A stretch of 64,000 nucleotides of DNA from Paraburkholderia ginsengisoli NBRC 100965. Its GTDB lineage: Bacteria; Pseudomonadota; Gammaproteobacteria; Burkholderiales; Burkholderiaceae. The notes below the pieces were generated by a model, which did not search any database, was not told where the DNA came from, and saw nothing but the letters and a program-made list of their open reading frames with translations. The stretch is from assembly GCF_000739735.1 (NCBI RefSeq), contig NZ_BBJF01000004.1, positions 496,001 through 560,000 of the forward strand. The letters are read 5' to 3'. The translations under genes were made by a program, and so were the position numbers. Shown in pieces: positions 55,664 to 64,000 of this stretch. Position 1 is the stretch's first letter. Each line of letters starts with the position of its first letter.

Positions 55664-56836
55664 TCACAGATAGCCCGGAATTGGCGGCACGCCAACGAAC
55701 ACCGCGCCCGCGCCGTCGTAGTTGCCCTCGCCGAGAAACGCGTGCTGCGTGACGACCATCGAGTCGCGCAACAGGCGCTGCAACGGATGCGAGCGGTAGA
55801 TCGCCATCGTGCCGCCGAGCCGGTACGCCCGCTGCACGACGCCAGCCCCTTCACGGGCGATCTGCGTGGCCGCGAGGCGCAGCAGGCTGATCTGATCGGC
55901 GGTAACTGGCTTGCCGGCGAGGATCGCTTGCCAGACCTCGTCGGTGCTCTCGTAGAAGAACGCGCGGGCCGAGCGCAATTGCGCCTCGGCCTTCGCGAGT
56001 TCGATGCGGTAGTACGCGCGATCGGCGAGTTGCGGCGCACCGGTCGTGGTCTTGCGGCCGCCCGCCATCTGGTTGGCGACGTCGAGCGCGGCGCGCGCGA
56101 GTCCGAGGTTGACCACGGCGAGCACTTGCGCCGCGTACGCGATGGTTGGGTAGCGATACAGCGGTTCGTCGACGCACGGTTCTCCGCCGCGCACGAAGGT
56201 CCACGCATCCGCGACGAACTGGTCGTTCACGCGCAGATCGTGACTGCCGGTGCCTTGCATACCGACCACGTCCCAGTTCTCGACGATCTCCACCTGATGC
56301 GCACGGAACACGGCGGTGCGTGGCTTGCCGGGCACGCCACCGCCCGTGCTTTGGGTGCCGATGCCAACTCCGAGCCAGTCTGCGCCTTTGCAGCCGCTCG
56401 CGAATTTCCACGTGCCGCTCACGCGCCAGCCACCGTCCGCGGGTTGCGCCGGTTGCACCGGGAACAGGCCGCCGGCGAACACCTGGTCGGGGCCGTCCGC
56501 GTAGATCTCGGCCTGGGTCTGCAGCGGCAGCGCGGCGAGGTAGACGTTGGCCGAGCCGAAGCTCGCGACCCATGCGGCCGAACCATCGGCTGCCGCGATC
56601 CGTTCGATCATGTCGAGGAACGCGGTGGGCGCGAGCGCATCGCCGCCGAAGCGCTTCGGCGTCGCCGCGCGATAGATGCCCGCGCGTTTGAGTTTGGCGA
56701 TCACGTCGCGCGGCACATGCGAGAGACGATCGAACTCGTCGCGGCGCGCGGCGATCTCGGCGATCACGTCGGCGAGCGGCAGGCGGGCATTCGTCGACGC
56801 GCTTGAGTGATCGAAGGCAACGGCGGTGGCGGACAT
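55664..56836 (-). CDS. iacA: IacA: acyl-CoA-dehydrogenase-like indole-acetate oxygenase
   Basis: A 390-residue flavoprotein of the acyl-CoA dehydrogenase/group D monooxygenase fold (RAATPKRFGGDALAPTAF; ASFGSANVYL; WRVSGTWKFASGCKGADWLG; GTGSHDLRVNDQFVAD; C-terminal SHPLQRLLRDSMVVTQHAFLGEG). IacA carries out the first attack on indole-3-acetate. It needs reduced flavin, which IacG can supply. AAGGAGA precedes the start. Divergent from the kinase gene. Confidence 0.87.
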   Translation of the reverse strand: MSATAVAFDHSSASTNARLPLADVIAEIAARRDEFDRLSHVPRDVIAKLKRAGIYRAATPKRFGGDALAPTAFLDMIERIAAADGSAAWVASFGSANVYLAALPLQTQAEIYADGPDQVFAGGLFPVQPAQPADGGWRVSGTWKFASGCKGADWLGVGIGTQSTGGGVPGKPRTAVFRAHQVEIVENWDVVGMQGTGSHDLRVNDQFVADAWTFVRGGEPCVDEPLYRYPTIAYAAQVLAVVNLGLARAALDVANQMAGGRKTTTGAPQLADRAYYRIELAKAEAQLRSARAFFYESTDEVWQAILAGKPVTADQISLLRLAATQIAREGAGVVQRAYRLGGTMAIYRSHPLQRLLRDSMVVTQHAFLGEGNYDGAGAVFVGVPPIPGYL

Positions 56837-56972
56837 GGGGCTTCTCCTTGATTCGTTATCGGCTGGGGGCGGTGGAATACGACGCACGTCGGGCGAGGTG
56901 TCACGCGCCGTGCACGATGAAGCCAGTCTAGAAACGCCAAAAGAAGGCTTCAATTGGGACGCGGGGCGCACG

Positions 56973-57000
56973 TTTAGGTAGCGCACCGGGGTCGTCTAAA
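56973..57000. promoter_or_regulatory. Inverted repeat in the iacA / kinase intergenic region
   Basis: TTTAG (56973-56977), 18 bases, CTAAA (56996-57000). The arms are short, but the spacing is that of a dimeric response-regulator site. It lies midway between the divergent iacA and kinase genes. Confidence 0.35.
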
Positions 57001-57035
57001 GAAATCTTCAGATACGGATTGCGGGGACTGGTGTT

Positions 57036-58580
57036 ATGTTTCTGCACAGACCCGAACGAACACCCATGCCGCTCCCGCTGATGACTTTCCCCGCCGAAGC
57101 CGATTTCCACCGCCTGCTCGACGCGCTGACGCTGTGCGTGCTGCTGCACGACGCGCAGACCAAGGCGATCGTGTGGGCCAATCGCGCGGCCTGTGACGCG
57201 CTCGGCTTCACGCTCGACGAACTGCTGCCGCTGAAGGCAAAAGACATGACGCGTCCGGTGCCGAAGTACCGGCGCGAGATCGGCGTCGGCGCGATGGATC
57301 GCTCGATCACCGAAGGCCCCCAGGTCTACGAGTGGTGCTACCGTTCGCGCAGCGGCGCCGATATGTTGTCCGAAGCAATTGCCACCTATGTACCGCTCGC
57401 CGGGCGCCCGGTCGTGATGGTGCAGTTCCGCGACATCAGCGCCGAGGACACGCTCAAGCAAACCTTGCGGCGCTATGAATCGCGGCTGCGCGAATTCATG
57501 CAGGATCTCGGCGAGGGCGTCGCGGTGCTGACGCCCGCGGGCGAAGTGGAATTCGTTAGCGAATCCGGGCGCCGCGTGCTCGGACTGGAAGAGGGCGCGC
57601 CGATGGGCGACGTGCTCGACTATTGCAGCGAGCCGGATCGCGACCGTCTGCTCGCGCAACTCGCGGCTGCACCGCGCATCGAGCCGTCGGCGCCACAGCG
57701 CTATCGGATCACGCGTCGCGACGGCACGCCGGGCTGGCTGCGCATCACGTGCCGGCGGATCGAAATCGAAGACGATCTCAACGGCCTGCTGCTGCTCTTT
57801 CGCGACGTGACCGACGAGGTCGCCGTCGAGGAAGCGCGCCGCCACGAAGCGCGTCTGCTCGAATACGCGGGGCGCTATAACGCGATGGGCGAAATGGCGA
57901 CCGCGATCGCCCATGAGTTGAGCCAGCCGCTCGCGGCGGTGCGCAACTTCATCGAAGGGGCGATTCGCCGGCTCGCGCAACCCGCCTCGCTCGACGATGC
58001 CATCTGGGGGCTGCGCAACGCCGATCGGCAGGCGGAGCACGCGACGCTGATCATCAAAAGCGTGCGCGATTACATCGCGCGGCGCGAGCCGAGCGAGACA
58101 CATGCCGACTTGCGCGATGTGCTCGCGGATGCCGCTTATTTCATCGAGTTGCGCGCGCGCGAAGCGGACGTGACGGTCACGATCGAGCAGGCGCGCGCGC
58201 CGTTGCCGGTGTATGTCGAGCGCGTGCTGATCGGCCAAGTGGTGCTCAATCTCGCGTTCAATGCGATCGACGCGTTGAGCGAACAGGCTCGAACGGACGC
58301 CGCGCAACCGCAGCGTCGTGCGCTGCGCCTCGTCACCCAACTGCGCGGCAAACACGCGCTCGTCCAGGTGATCGACAATGGCCGCGGCGTGCTGGCCGAT
58401 ATGCATGGGCGCCTGTTCGACGGCTTCTCGTCGTCCAAGGCGGGCGGCAACGGCATCGGGCTGTCGCTGTGCAAGAACATCGTCACGCGGCATGGTGGCG
58501 AGATCTGGGCGAAGCCTGCGCCGCACGGCGGGCTCGAATGCAGCTTCTCGCTGCCGCTCGCGCCCGCGGCGGACGATTGA
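57036..58580 (+). CDS. iacS: PAS-domain sensor histidine kinase of the iac cluster
   Basis: A 514-residue soluble kinase without membrane segments. There are two PAS-type sensor domains (about 15-140 and 150-265), then a FixL/DctB-like HisKA with H293 in AIAHELSQPLAA, and ATPase boxes (NLAFNAIDAL, DNGRGV, GNGIGLSLC). Cytoplasmic PAS kinases of this kind (StyS/FixL group) sense redox or small aromatic ligands. It is the likely partner of the FixJ-type regulator at 51960. An alternative start is 57066. Confidence 0.85.
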   Translation: MFLHRPERTPMPLPLMTFPAEADFHRLLDALTLCVLLHDAQTKAIVWANRAACDALGFTLDELLPLKAKDMTRPVPKYRREIGVGAMDRSITEGPQVYEWCYRSRSGADMLSEAIATYVPLAGRPVVMVQFRDISAEDTLKQTLRRYESRLREFMQDLGEGVAVLTPAGEVEFVSESGRRVLGLEEGAPMGDVLDYCSEPDRDRLLAQLAAAPRIEPSAPQRYRITRRDGTPGWLRITCRRIEIEDDLNGLLLLFRDVTDEVAVEEARRHEARLLEYAGRYNAMGEMATAIAHELSQPLAAVRNFIEGAIRRLAQPASLDDAIWGLRNADRQAEHATLIIKSVRDYIARREPSETHADLRDVLADAAYFIELRAREADVTVTIEQARAPLPVYVERVLIGQVVLNLAFNAIDALSEQARTDAAQPQRRALRLVTQLRGKHALVQVIDNGRGVLADMHGRLFDGFSSSKAGGNGIGLSLCKNIVTRHGGEIWAKPAPHGGLECSFSLPLAPAADD

Positions 58581-58587
58581 ACGCGGC

Positions 58588-59904
58588 TCAGTCATACGCG
58601 GCGTGCGTGTTCCTCGGAATCGTCACGAGCGTCAACGCGGTAATCAGGCCGAAGGCGATCAGCATCAGCGCAACTGGCCACGGCGCGCGAACCTGCGCGT
58701 ACAGCGCGGTCGCGACGAGCGGCGCGAGTCCGCCGGAAAACACCGACGCGATTTCGTGGCCGAGCGCCATGCCCGAGTAGCGGACTTCAGTGGGGAACAG
58801 TTCGCCCATCAACGCGGGTTGCGTGCCGATCATCGCGGCGTGGCAGAACGGCAAACCCAGTGCGAGCGCGAGAAACACATACAGCGGCTGATGCGTGTCG
58901 ATCAGCCAGAACGCCGGAAACGCGATCACCACGAGCCCGAGCGCGCCGATCATATACACGGGGCGGCGCCCGATCACATCCGAGAGCCGGCCCCACAGCA
59001 CGATCGTCACGAGTTCGAGCAGCATCGCGATCATCACGCCGCCGAGCATCACCGACACCGGCACGCCGACCGTCTTGCCGTACACCAGCACGAACGACAG
59101 AAAGATATACGTGCCGCCGTTTTCGGCGACGCGCAGTCCCATCGCCTGCAACACCTGCTTCGGATGATTGCGCAGCACGGTCAGCACCGGCATGTGCTGC
59201 GGTTTCGCGGCCGCGAAGTCGCGGCTCTCGGGCAGGCGTCGCCGGATATAAACGCCGACACCGAAGATCAGCACGCTCGCGAGAAACGGCACACGCCAGC
59301 CCCACGACATGAAGCTCTCCGTCGGCAGGCGCTGCACCAGATAGAACGCCGCCGCCGACAACACGAAGCCGCCCGCCACGCCCAACTGGCTGAACGACGC
59401 GTAGTAGCCGCGGCGATTCGCCGGCGCGCTCTCGCTGATTAGCAGGACGCCGCCGCCCCATTCACCGCCGGACGCGACGCCTTGCACGACCCGCAGGCAG
59501 ACTAGCGCGACGGGCGCGAGAAAGCCGATCTGCGAGAACGTCGGCAACAGGCCGATGCCGAAAGTCGCAACGCCCATCATCATCAGCGTGACGACGAGCG
59601 CCCGTTTGCGGCCGTGCCGGTCGCCGATGTGGCCGAACACGACACCGCCGAGCGGCCGCGCGAGAAAGCCGATTGCGAAGCCCGCGAACGCGGCGAGCGT
59701 GCCGAGCAACGGATCGCCGTGCAACGGAAAGAACAGTGGCCCGAAGATCAGCGCCGCGGCCGTGCCGTACAGAAAGAAGTCGTACCATTCGAGCGCGTTA
59801 CCGAGCACGGACGCGACGATGATGCGCCGCAAGGTTCGCGAAGTGGCCGGCGTCGCGGACGCGGGAAGCGATCCGGCCGTAGGGGAAAGCGTATCGTTTT
59901 GCAT
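58588..59904 (-). CDS. MHS-family MFS transporter, probable IAA uptake
   Basis: A 438-residue metabolite:H+ symporter (ShiA/ProP-type). It begins with RRIIVASVLGNALEWYDFFLYG, the MHS signature, and has motif A GDRHGRKR and the central VVQGVASGGEWGGGVLL. It lies within the iac cluster, convergent with the kinase gene (stops seven bases apart). It would import indole-3-acetate or a related acid; iac clusters often contain such a gene (iacT). Confidence 0.85.
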   Translation of the reverse strand: MQNDTLSPTAGSLPASATPATSRTLRRIIVASVLGNALEWYDFFLYGTAAALIFGPLFFPLHGDPLLGTLAAFAGFAIGFLARPLGGVVFGHIGDRHGRKRALVVTLMMMGVATFGIGLLPTFSQIGFLAPVALVCLRVVQGVASGGEWGGGVLLISESAPANRRGYYASFSQLGVAGGFVLSAAAFYLVQRLPTESFMSWGWRVPFLASVLIFGVGVYIRRRLPESRDFAAAKPQHMPVLTVLRNHPKQVLQAMGLRVAENGGTYIFLSFVLVYGKTVGVPVSVMLGGVMIAMLLELVTIVLWGRLSDVIGRRPVYMIGALGLVVIAFPAFWLIDTHQPLYVFLALALGLPFCHAAMIGTQPALMGELFPTEVRYSGMALGHEIASVFSGGLAPLVATALYAQVRAPWPVALMLIAFGLITALTLVTIPRNTHAAYD

Positions 59905-60087
59905 CGTCGGGCTCGCTGGTTGCGCGCGTTTCGCGGGTATCGGGGGTGTCGTGGGTTAAAAAAAAGTACTCCGGGGCGCTAGCGCCCGAGCGACTTCGCG
60001 GTCTGGCGGCCGATGCCGAAGTCGCTGTTCGGGATGTCCTTGATCGTTTCGCTTCGCTCGTGGGTCCGAAGATCGCGCTTCAGGCGG

Positions 60088-60588
60088 TCACAACAGAAAG
60101 CCGATCGCGCTCAATGCATCGGTCGAATCGATCAGGCGGATCACCTTCTGCACGATGCGCGGCTCGCCGCTCGCAAAGCCGATCCGATGCGTGAGGTCCG
60201 CCGCGAACAACGTCGCCTTGCCACGTTTGTACGCGACGATCACCTGCGCGGAGTTCACCGTGACTTCGTCGCTCGCGTCGCTCGTCAGCGTGAAGCGCGA
60301 AACGGTGCGTACGGTGCGGGCGGCATCGCTGGCTGATGCGGAATAGCCGGATGTCATCCGTCGCACGCGTTTTTCGCGCATGTCCTGATCGTCGTATGCG
60401 TAGTTCAGCGTGGCCGCGAAGTCCGTCGCGTCGGGTTCGATCGGCACCACGTAAAAGCCCGCCGGGTCCCACAGCGACAACCACGCGCGATAGTCCTTGC
60501 GGTCCAGCAATTCGGCTTCGCGCCAGATGAGTTCGATCGCGTCGGCAAAGATCTTCTGCGAGAACAGCGTGTTGCGGTCGTCCATCAT
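60088..60588 (-). CDS. iacD: IacD: ring-hydroxylating dioxygenase small subunit
   Basis: A 166-residue beta subunit of the aromatic-ring dioxygenase family (NTF2 fold): LDRKDYRAWLSLWDPAGFYVVPIE, VRRMTSGYSASASDAARTVRTVSRF. It pairs with IacC, whose stop overlaps this start as ATGA. GGAG lies six bases before the start. It is structural, while the alpha subunit carries the metals. Confidence 0.88.
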   Translation of the reverse strand: MMDDRNTLFSQKIFADAIELIWREAELLDRKDYRAWLSLWDPAGFYVVPIEPDATDFAATLNYAYDDQDMREKRVRRMTSGYSASASDAARTVRTVSRFTLTSDASDEVTVNSAQVIVAYKRGKATLFAADLTHRIGFASGEPRIVQKVIRLIDSTDALSAIGFLL

Positions 60589-61868
60589 GCTTGCTCCATC
60601 ATCGTGCGCCATTGCGCGTACGCTTCGCGCATGCCGGTTTCGTCGGTGGCGTGCGCGGTCTTCTCGCCGTTCGGCGCGGTGCTCTCGCGATTCAGGCCGC
60701 GATTCACGAGGATCGGCAGATCGGGGCCGGCCTGCGAGCCGCGCTGCACGCGCTCCCACGCTTCGGCGTCGTCGGGGCTGCCGAAACCGAACGGGCCCTG
60801 GAAGTGTTCGTGAATCCGAAGACGCACGCGGTTCGCTTCGTCGGGACCGCCGTCCATGGCGAGCGCGACGTGACGGATCTCGGTTTCGTTCGCGGAAATG
60901 GGCCGCAGCACCCGGAAGAACGCCATCGACAGCGCGAGGTTCGGAAACAGGTTCAGGTTGAAGCCGACGCCCATCAGCGAGCGCACGATGCGGCGCACTT
61001 CATCGGGCGCATGATCTTTCGCGAGCGACGCGGCGAGCGCTTCGAAGCGCTCGGGAATCGGCGCGCCGTCATCCTTGTCGAGATCGACGAGTTCGGGCAC
61101 CAGCACCGCGAGACTGTGACCGTTGCCGAGCGAGCGGCAGAACGCGTCTTCGCTGGTCATGAAACTGGTGATCGCGGTGGCGGTTTCGTCGTCGATCGAT
61201 TTCATCCACGACTTGTGGACCACCGGGAAGTGATACAGGTCGGTGGTGTTCTCCAGTTGAATCTTCCAGTTGCCGTTGAAGCGGAAGCGGTGTTCGCCGT
61301 TGGCCTTGATCGGATAGCCGGCGCCTTGCTTCATGAACAGATCGATCCACGGCTTCGCGCCGCCGAGAAAATCTTCGAGCGGCTCGATTTCCTCATTGAA
61401 ACTCGCAAATATCAAACCTTGATAGATTCCAACGCGCAGGCTCGCGAGCGGCAGTTCGGTCTTGTCGATCACGCCTTCATAGCCGTCGCCGTATGGCAGC
61501 GCGCGCAATGCGCCGTCGAGGCCGTAGGTCCAGCTGTGATACGGGCACGTGAAGCCTTTAGCGTTGCCCTTGTGCTGTTCGCACACAGTCGCGCCGCGAT
61601 GACGGCAGCGGTTTTGCAGCACGTTGACCGCGCCGCTCCTGTCGCGCACGACGATCATCGGCTGGCGGCCGATCGTCGTGGTGCGGAAGTCGCCTGGATT
61701 TGGCAGTTCGCTTTCGTGCGCGACCCAGATCCACGTCTTGTAGAAAATGCGCTCGAGTTCGGCTTCGAAGATGGCCGGGTCGTAGTACAGCGACGGGGCG
61801 ACGCGGTCGGACTGCGCGCGCTGGTACAACGCGCTGGCATCGACGGTCTGATATGAGGATTCGCTCAT
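60585..61868 (-). CDS. iacC: IacC: Rieske dioxygenase large subunit
   Basis: A 427-residue alpha subunit. The Rieske [2Fe-2S] ligands are C88, H90, C108 and H111. The mononuclear iron site is indicated by ENTTDLYHFPVVHKSW (D-x2-H-x4-H type). IacC with IacD acts later in IAA degradation, on the path to catechol. A reductase/ferredoxin partner (iacF) is not in the window. The start at 61868 fits the family although no ribosome site is evident. Confidence 0.92.
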   Translation of the reverse strand: MSESSYQTVDASALYQRAQSDRVAPSLYYDPAIFEAELERIFYKTWIWVAHESELPNPGDFRTTTIGRQPMIVVRDRSGAVNVLQNRCRHRGATVCEQHKGNAKGFTCPYHSWTYGLDGALRALPYGDGYEGVIDKTELPLASLRVGIYQGLIFASFNEEIEPLEDFLGGAKPWIDLFMKQGAGYPIKANGEHRFRFNGNWKIQLENTTDLYHFPVVHKSWMKSIDDETATAITSFMTSEDAFCRSLGNGHSLAVLVPELVDLDKDDGAPIPERFEALAASLAKDHAPDEVRRIVRSLMGVGFNLNLFPNLALSMAFFRVLRPISANETEIRHVALAMDGGPDEANRVRLRIHEHFQGPFGFGSPDDAEAWERVQRGSQAGPDLPILVNRGLNRESTAPNGEKTAHATDETGMREAYAQWRTMMEQA

Positions 61869-61927
61869 GACGGTGTAGTGGGGTGGTCGATGGAGCAGAG
61901 TCTCGCCGAGTGACTGATATGCGTCAA

Positions 61928-61956
61928 ATTGATCTAAAATAAAAACCAAGATCAAT
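61928..61956. promoter_or_regulatory. LysR-type operator between iacC and its divergent regulator
   Basis: ATTGATCT (61928-61935) and AGATCAAT (61949-61956) are perfect inverted copies around a 13-base AT-rich spacer. They lie in the 91-base gap between iacC and the LysR gene, the classical place for a LysR regulator to control itself and its target. Confidence 0.65.
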
Positions 61957-61959
61957 CGG

Positions 61960-62892
61960 ATGGATATCTCGATGAATTCGCTGGATCACGTCGACCTCAA
62001 TTTGCTGCGCGTTTTTCAGGCCATCGTCGAAGAGCGCAGCCTCACGCGAGCCGGTCAGCGACTCGCGCTGTCACAGCCGGCCATCAGTTATTCGCTGGGG
62101 CGTTTGCGTACGCTGTTCGACGATCCGCTGTTCATTCGCACGCGCGTCGGCATGCAGCCGACGCCGATTGCGCTGGAGTTGTCGGGGATCGTGTCGCGCG
62201 CACTGGACACGGTGCGCGAGGCGCTGCGTTACGCGGAGCATTTCGATCCGGCGGTGAGCACGCGCACGTTCCGGCTGTCGCTATCGGACGCGGGTGAGCT
62301 GGCTTATTTGCCGCCGATCTGCGAGGCCTTGCATCGGCAGGCGCCGCGCGTGAAATTGCGGGTCGAGCCGCTGCCGGTCGAAGCCATCGAAGACGCGTTG
62401 CGCGCAAGCCGGCTCGATTTCGCCATCGGCAATCTGCCGACGCTGACCGCGCGCACGCGTCATCAGGCGTTGTTCGAGGAGACCTATGTGTGCATGACCC
62501 GCAAACGGCGCGGATTGCCTCACACAAAAGTACTGGATTTGAAGGCGTTTCTGGATGCGTCGCACGTGCAGATCACGTCGGTCGAGCACAGCCACCATGC
62601 GCTCGACGACGAGTTCCGCGCACAAGGCGTGGGGCGCCATATCGCGCTGGAACTACCGCATTTCGTCGCGTTGCCGAGCGTACTCGCCGTCACCGATCTG
62701 TTCGCGACGCTGCCGCGCCGCCTCGCGCAGATTTTCAACCGCAACGGCGGCTTCCAGATTTACGAGTTGCCGGTGAGCCTGCCGGTCGCGGCGGTCACGA
62801 TGCACTGGCACGAGCATTTCGACCAGGACGAAGGCAACGTCTGGCTGCGCAATCTGATGGCCGACATCGTGCGGCGCTTCGACGAACGCTGA
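61960..62892 (+). CDS. LysR-family regulator of iacCD
   Basis: A 310-residue regulator with an N-terminal winged helix (LNLLRVFQAIVEERSLTRAGQRLALSQ; PAISYSLGRLRTLFDDPLF), the NodD/NahR/PcpR subgroup pattern, and a C-terminal ligand domain. It is divergent from iacC, with an inverted-repeat operator between them. It is probably the second iac regulator. ATG 61972 is a possible alternative start. Confidence 0.87.
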   Translation: MDISMNSLDHVDLNLLRVFQAIVEERSLTRAGQRLALSQPAISYSLGRLRTLFDDPLFIRTRVGMQPTPIALELSGIVSRALDTVREALRYAEHFDPAVSTRTFRLSLSDAGELAYLPPICEALHRQAPRVKLRVEPLPVEAIEDALRASRLDFAIGNLPTLTARTRHQALFEETYVCMTRKRRGLPHTKVLDLKAFLDASHVQITSVEHSHHALDDEFRAQGVGRHIALELPHFVALPSVLAVTDLFATLPRRLAQIFNRNGGFQIYELPVSLPVAAVTMHWHEHFDQDEGNVWLRNLMADIVRRFDER

Positions 62893-62923
62893 TCGATGCT
62901 GCTTCAGAGGCGACGCACGTGCG

Positions 62924-63811
62924 TCACGCGCGTTTGAATAGCCCGCGCGCGAGCGAACACAGCAGCGTGGTGGCGGGCGACTCGTCCTGCAAGCGGCGGC
63001 TCATGATGATCGGCGACGCGATGCTGGCCCCCGGAATCGGCCGGTACACCACGCCGTGCGCGCGCAGGCCCTCGACGCTTTCCGGCACGAGGCACACACC
63101 CACCTGCGCGGCAACGAGACCCAGTGCGGTCTGCAATTCGCGCACTTCATGAATCGCCTTCGGTTCCAGCGCGTGATCGTGCAGCGCGGAGAGTTGCTGG
63201 TCGGCATAGCTCGGACGCGGCGTGCTCGGATAGACGATCAGCGTTTCCTGCGCGAGCGCGGCGAGCGTCAGCGGCTTCTTCTGTCGCGCGAGCGGATGGT
63301 CTTGCGGTAGCGCGGCAATCATCCGTTCCTCGACGAGCACTTCGCGGGCGAGTTGCGCGTCGTCGAAACGCAGGCGGCCGAAGCCGACGTCGATGCGCCC
63401 GCCCTTGAGCGCGGCCAGTTGTTCGATCGTGAACATTTCGATCAGCGACAGTTCGATATGGGGAGCCGCCTCGCGAAACGCGCGGATCACGGCGGGCAGC
63501 GCGCCGTACAGCGTCGACGGCACGAAGCCGATCACGATGCGCTCGGCCAGTTGCGCAAGCCGGCGCGTGAGCGGCGCGAGTTCGTCGGCGTCATCGACGA
63601 GGCGCTTCGCCTGCGCATAGAAAATGCGCCCGGCTTCGGTCAGACGCAACGGCCGCGAGCCGCGTTCGAACAGCGGCAGGCCGACGCTTTCCTCGATCTG
63701 CTGAATCTGCCGGCTCAGCGGCGGCTGCGTCATGTGCAGGCGATTCGCGGCCCGCGTGATGTTCATCTCTTCCGCGACCGCAATGAAGTAGCGCAGTTGG
63801 CGAAGTTCCAT
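62924..63811 (-). CDS. LysR-family regulator, CatR/BenM-like
   Basis: A 295-residue regulator. The opening MELRQLRYFIAVAEEMNITRA, followed by LHMTQPPLSRQIQQIEE, is typical of the CatR/CatM/BenM/CbbR-type subgroup, many of which control catechol or benzoate pathways. Since IAA degradation ends at catechol, a link is plausible, but the target genes lie outside the window. It converges with the preceding LysR gene (31 bases between stops). Confidence 0.85.
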   Translation of the reverse strand: MELRQLRYFIAVAEEMNITRAANRLHMTQPPLSRQIQQIEESVGLPLFERGSRPLRLTEAGRIFYAQAKRLVDDADELAPLTRRLAQLAERIVIGFVPSTLYGALPAVIRAFREAAPHIELSLIEMFTIEQLAALKGGRIDVGFGRLRFDDAQLAREVLVEERMIAALPQDHPLARQKKPLTLAALAQETLIVYPSTPRPSYADQQLSALHDHALEPKAIHEVRELQTALGLVAAQVGVCLVPESVEGLRAHGVVYRPIPGASIASPIIMSRRLQDESPATTLLCSLARGLFKRA

Positions 63812-63914
63812 GCATACCCCTAAGGCACAAAGGTTTCTTATTGATCTCGACGTTGCTGAGTATGCGGCAGGCCGCGCGGCGAACGCGCAGGTTAGTCCAG
63901 GCGGGCGGGTCCGG

Positions 63915-64000
63915 TCAACGTTCATCCGGCGCGGTGTGCGAATCCTTCAGGTAGTCGTCGACCGCGCTGCCCACTGTCGGATGAAAGCGTCGCTCGCCGA
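63915..64000 (-). CDS. C-terminal end of an unidentified protein (partial)
   Basis: An open frame enters from the right edge and stops at 63915-63917. Its last 27 residues include FHPTVGSAVDDYLKDSHTA. It precedes the LysR gene on the same strand, with 103 bases between. The stretch is too short to identify. Confidence 0.4.
   Translation of the reverse strand, partial: GERRFHPTVGSAVDDYLKDSHTAPDER

Noticed and set aside
58378..59442. Long plus-strand open frame opposite the MHS transporter.
   Set aside because: Arg/His-rich shadow translation; the minus-strand transporter has all family motifs.

Overview
The window is about 64 kb of GC-rich DNA, densely packed with genes on both strands, from a Burkholderiaceae genome. 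The gene content points to Paraburkholderia, most likely a plant-associated species: hopanoid (hpn) genes, an indole-3-acetate (iac) cluster with a FixJ-type two-component system, AAHS and MHS transporters, DUF4148 and DUF2946 proteins, and QseBC-like systems. The taxonomy is inferred from gene content. No rRNA, tRNA, CRISPR array, phage or insertion sequence was recognised.

Layout. 0.1-3.2 kb: a small operon of an acyl-CoA-dehydrogenase-like flavoprotein, a NodS-type methyltransferase and a family 2 glycosyltransferase, then a DUF421 protein. 3.2-5.2 kb: an MFS exporter and an untracked 48-residue protein behind a near-consensus promoter. 5.7-9.6 kb: mprF-acvB (aminoacyl-phosphatidylglycerol synthesis and probable turnover). 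9.7-11.5 kb: ilvA preceded by an isoleucine-rich leader peptide and a complete attenuator. 11.7-19.4 kb: pobA and its AraC-type regulator, then an uncharacterised catabolic operon (two SDRs, a ketosteroid-dehydrogenase-like flavoprotein, a NIPSNAP protein and an aromatic-acid transporter). 19.6-20.9 kb: small exported proteins. 21.5-25.5 kb: IclR regulator, kduD, kduI and divergent kdgT, with two matching operator-like palindromes between kduI and kdgT. 25.7-31.5 kb: GNAT, semialdehyde dehydrogenase, cold-shock protein and a sulfonate-type ABC transporter. 31.7-34.4 kb: a GH28 polygalacturonase lipoprotein. 35.5-39.3 kb: hpnJ-hpnI-hpnL. 39.3-44.2 kb: two QseBC/PmrAB-like two-component systems around a small membrane protein. 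44.5-51 kb: ProQ-like RNA chaperone, TAXI binding protein, a copper cluster (DUF2946, outer-membrane protein, CopC) and a CsgG/DUF4810/DUF799 lipoprotein trio. 51-62.9 kb: the iac cluster with two-component and LysR regulators. 62.9-64 kb: another LysR gene and the end of a further gene.

How the genes fit together. Much of the window suits life with plants: pectin breakdown and use of its ketodeoxyuronate products (GH28, KduI, KduD, KdgT), degradation of the plant hormone IAA, 4-hydroxybenzoate use, and envelope hardening (MprF, hopanoids, PmrAB-like systems). The most interesting signals are regulatory: the ilvA attenuator, and two almost identical PmrA-box promoters placed in front of hpnJ and of the small membrane protein, on either side of a PmrAB/QseBC-like system. 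The most interesting metabolic candidate is the operon beside pobA, which has the enzyme types needed to convert an alicyclic keto-acid into 4-hydroxybenzoate.
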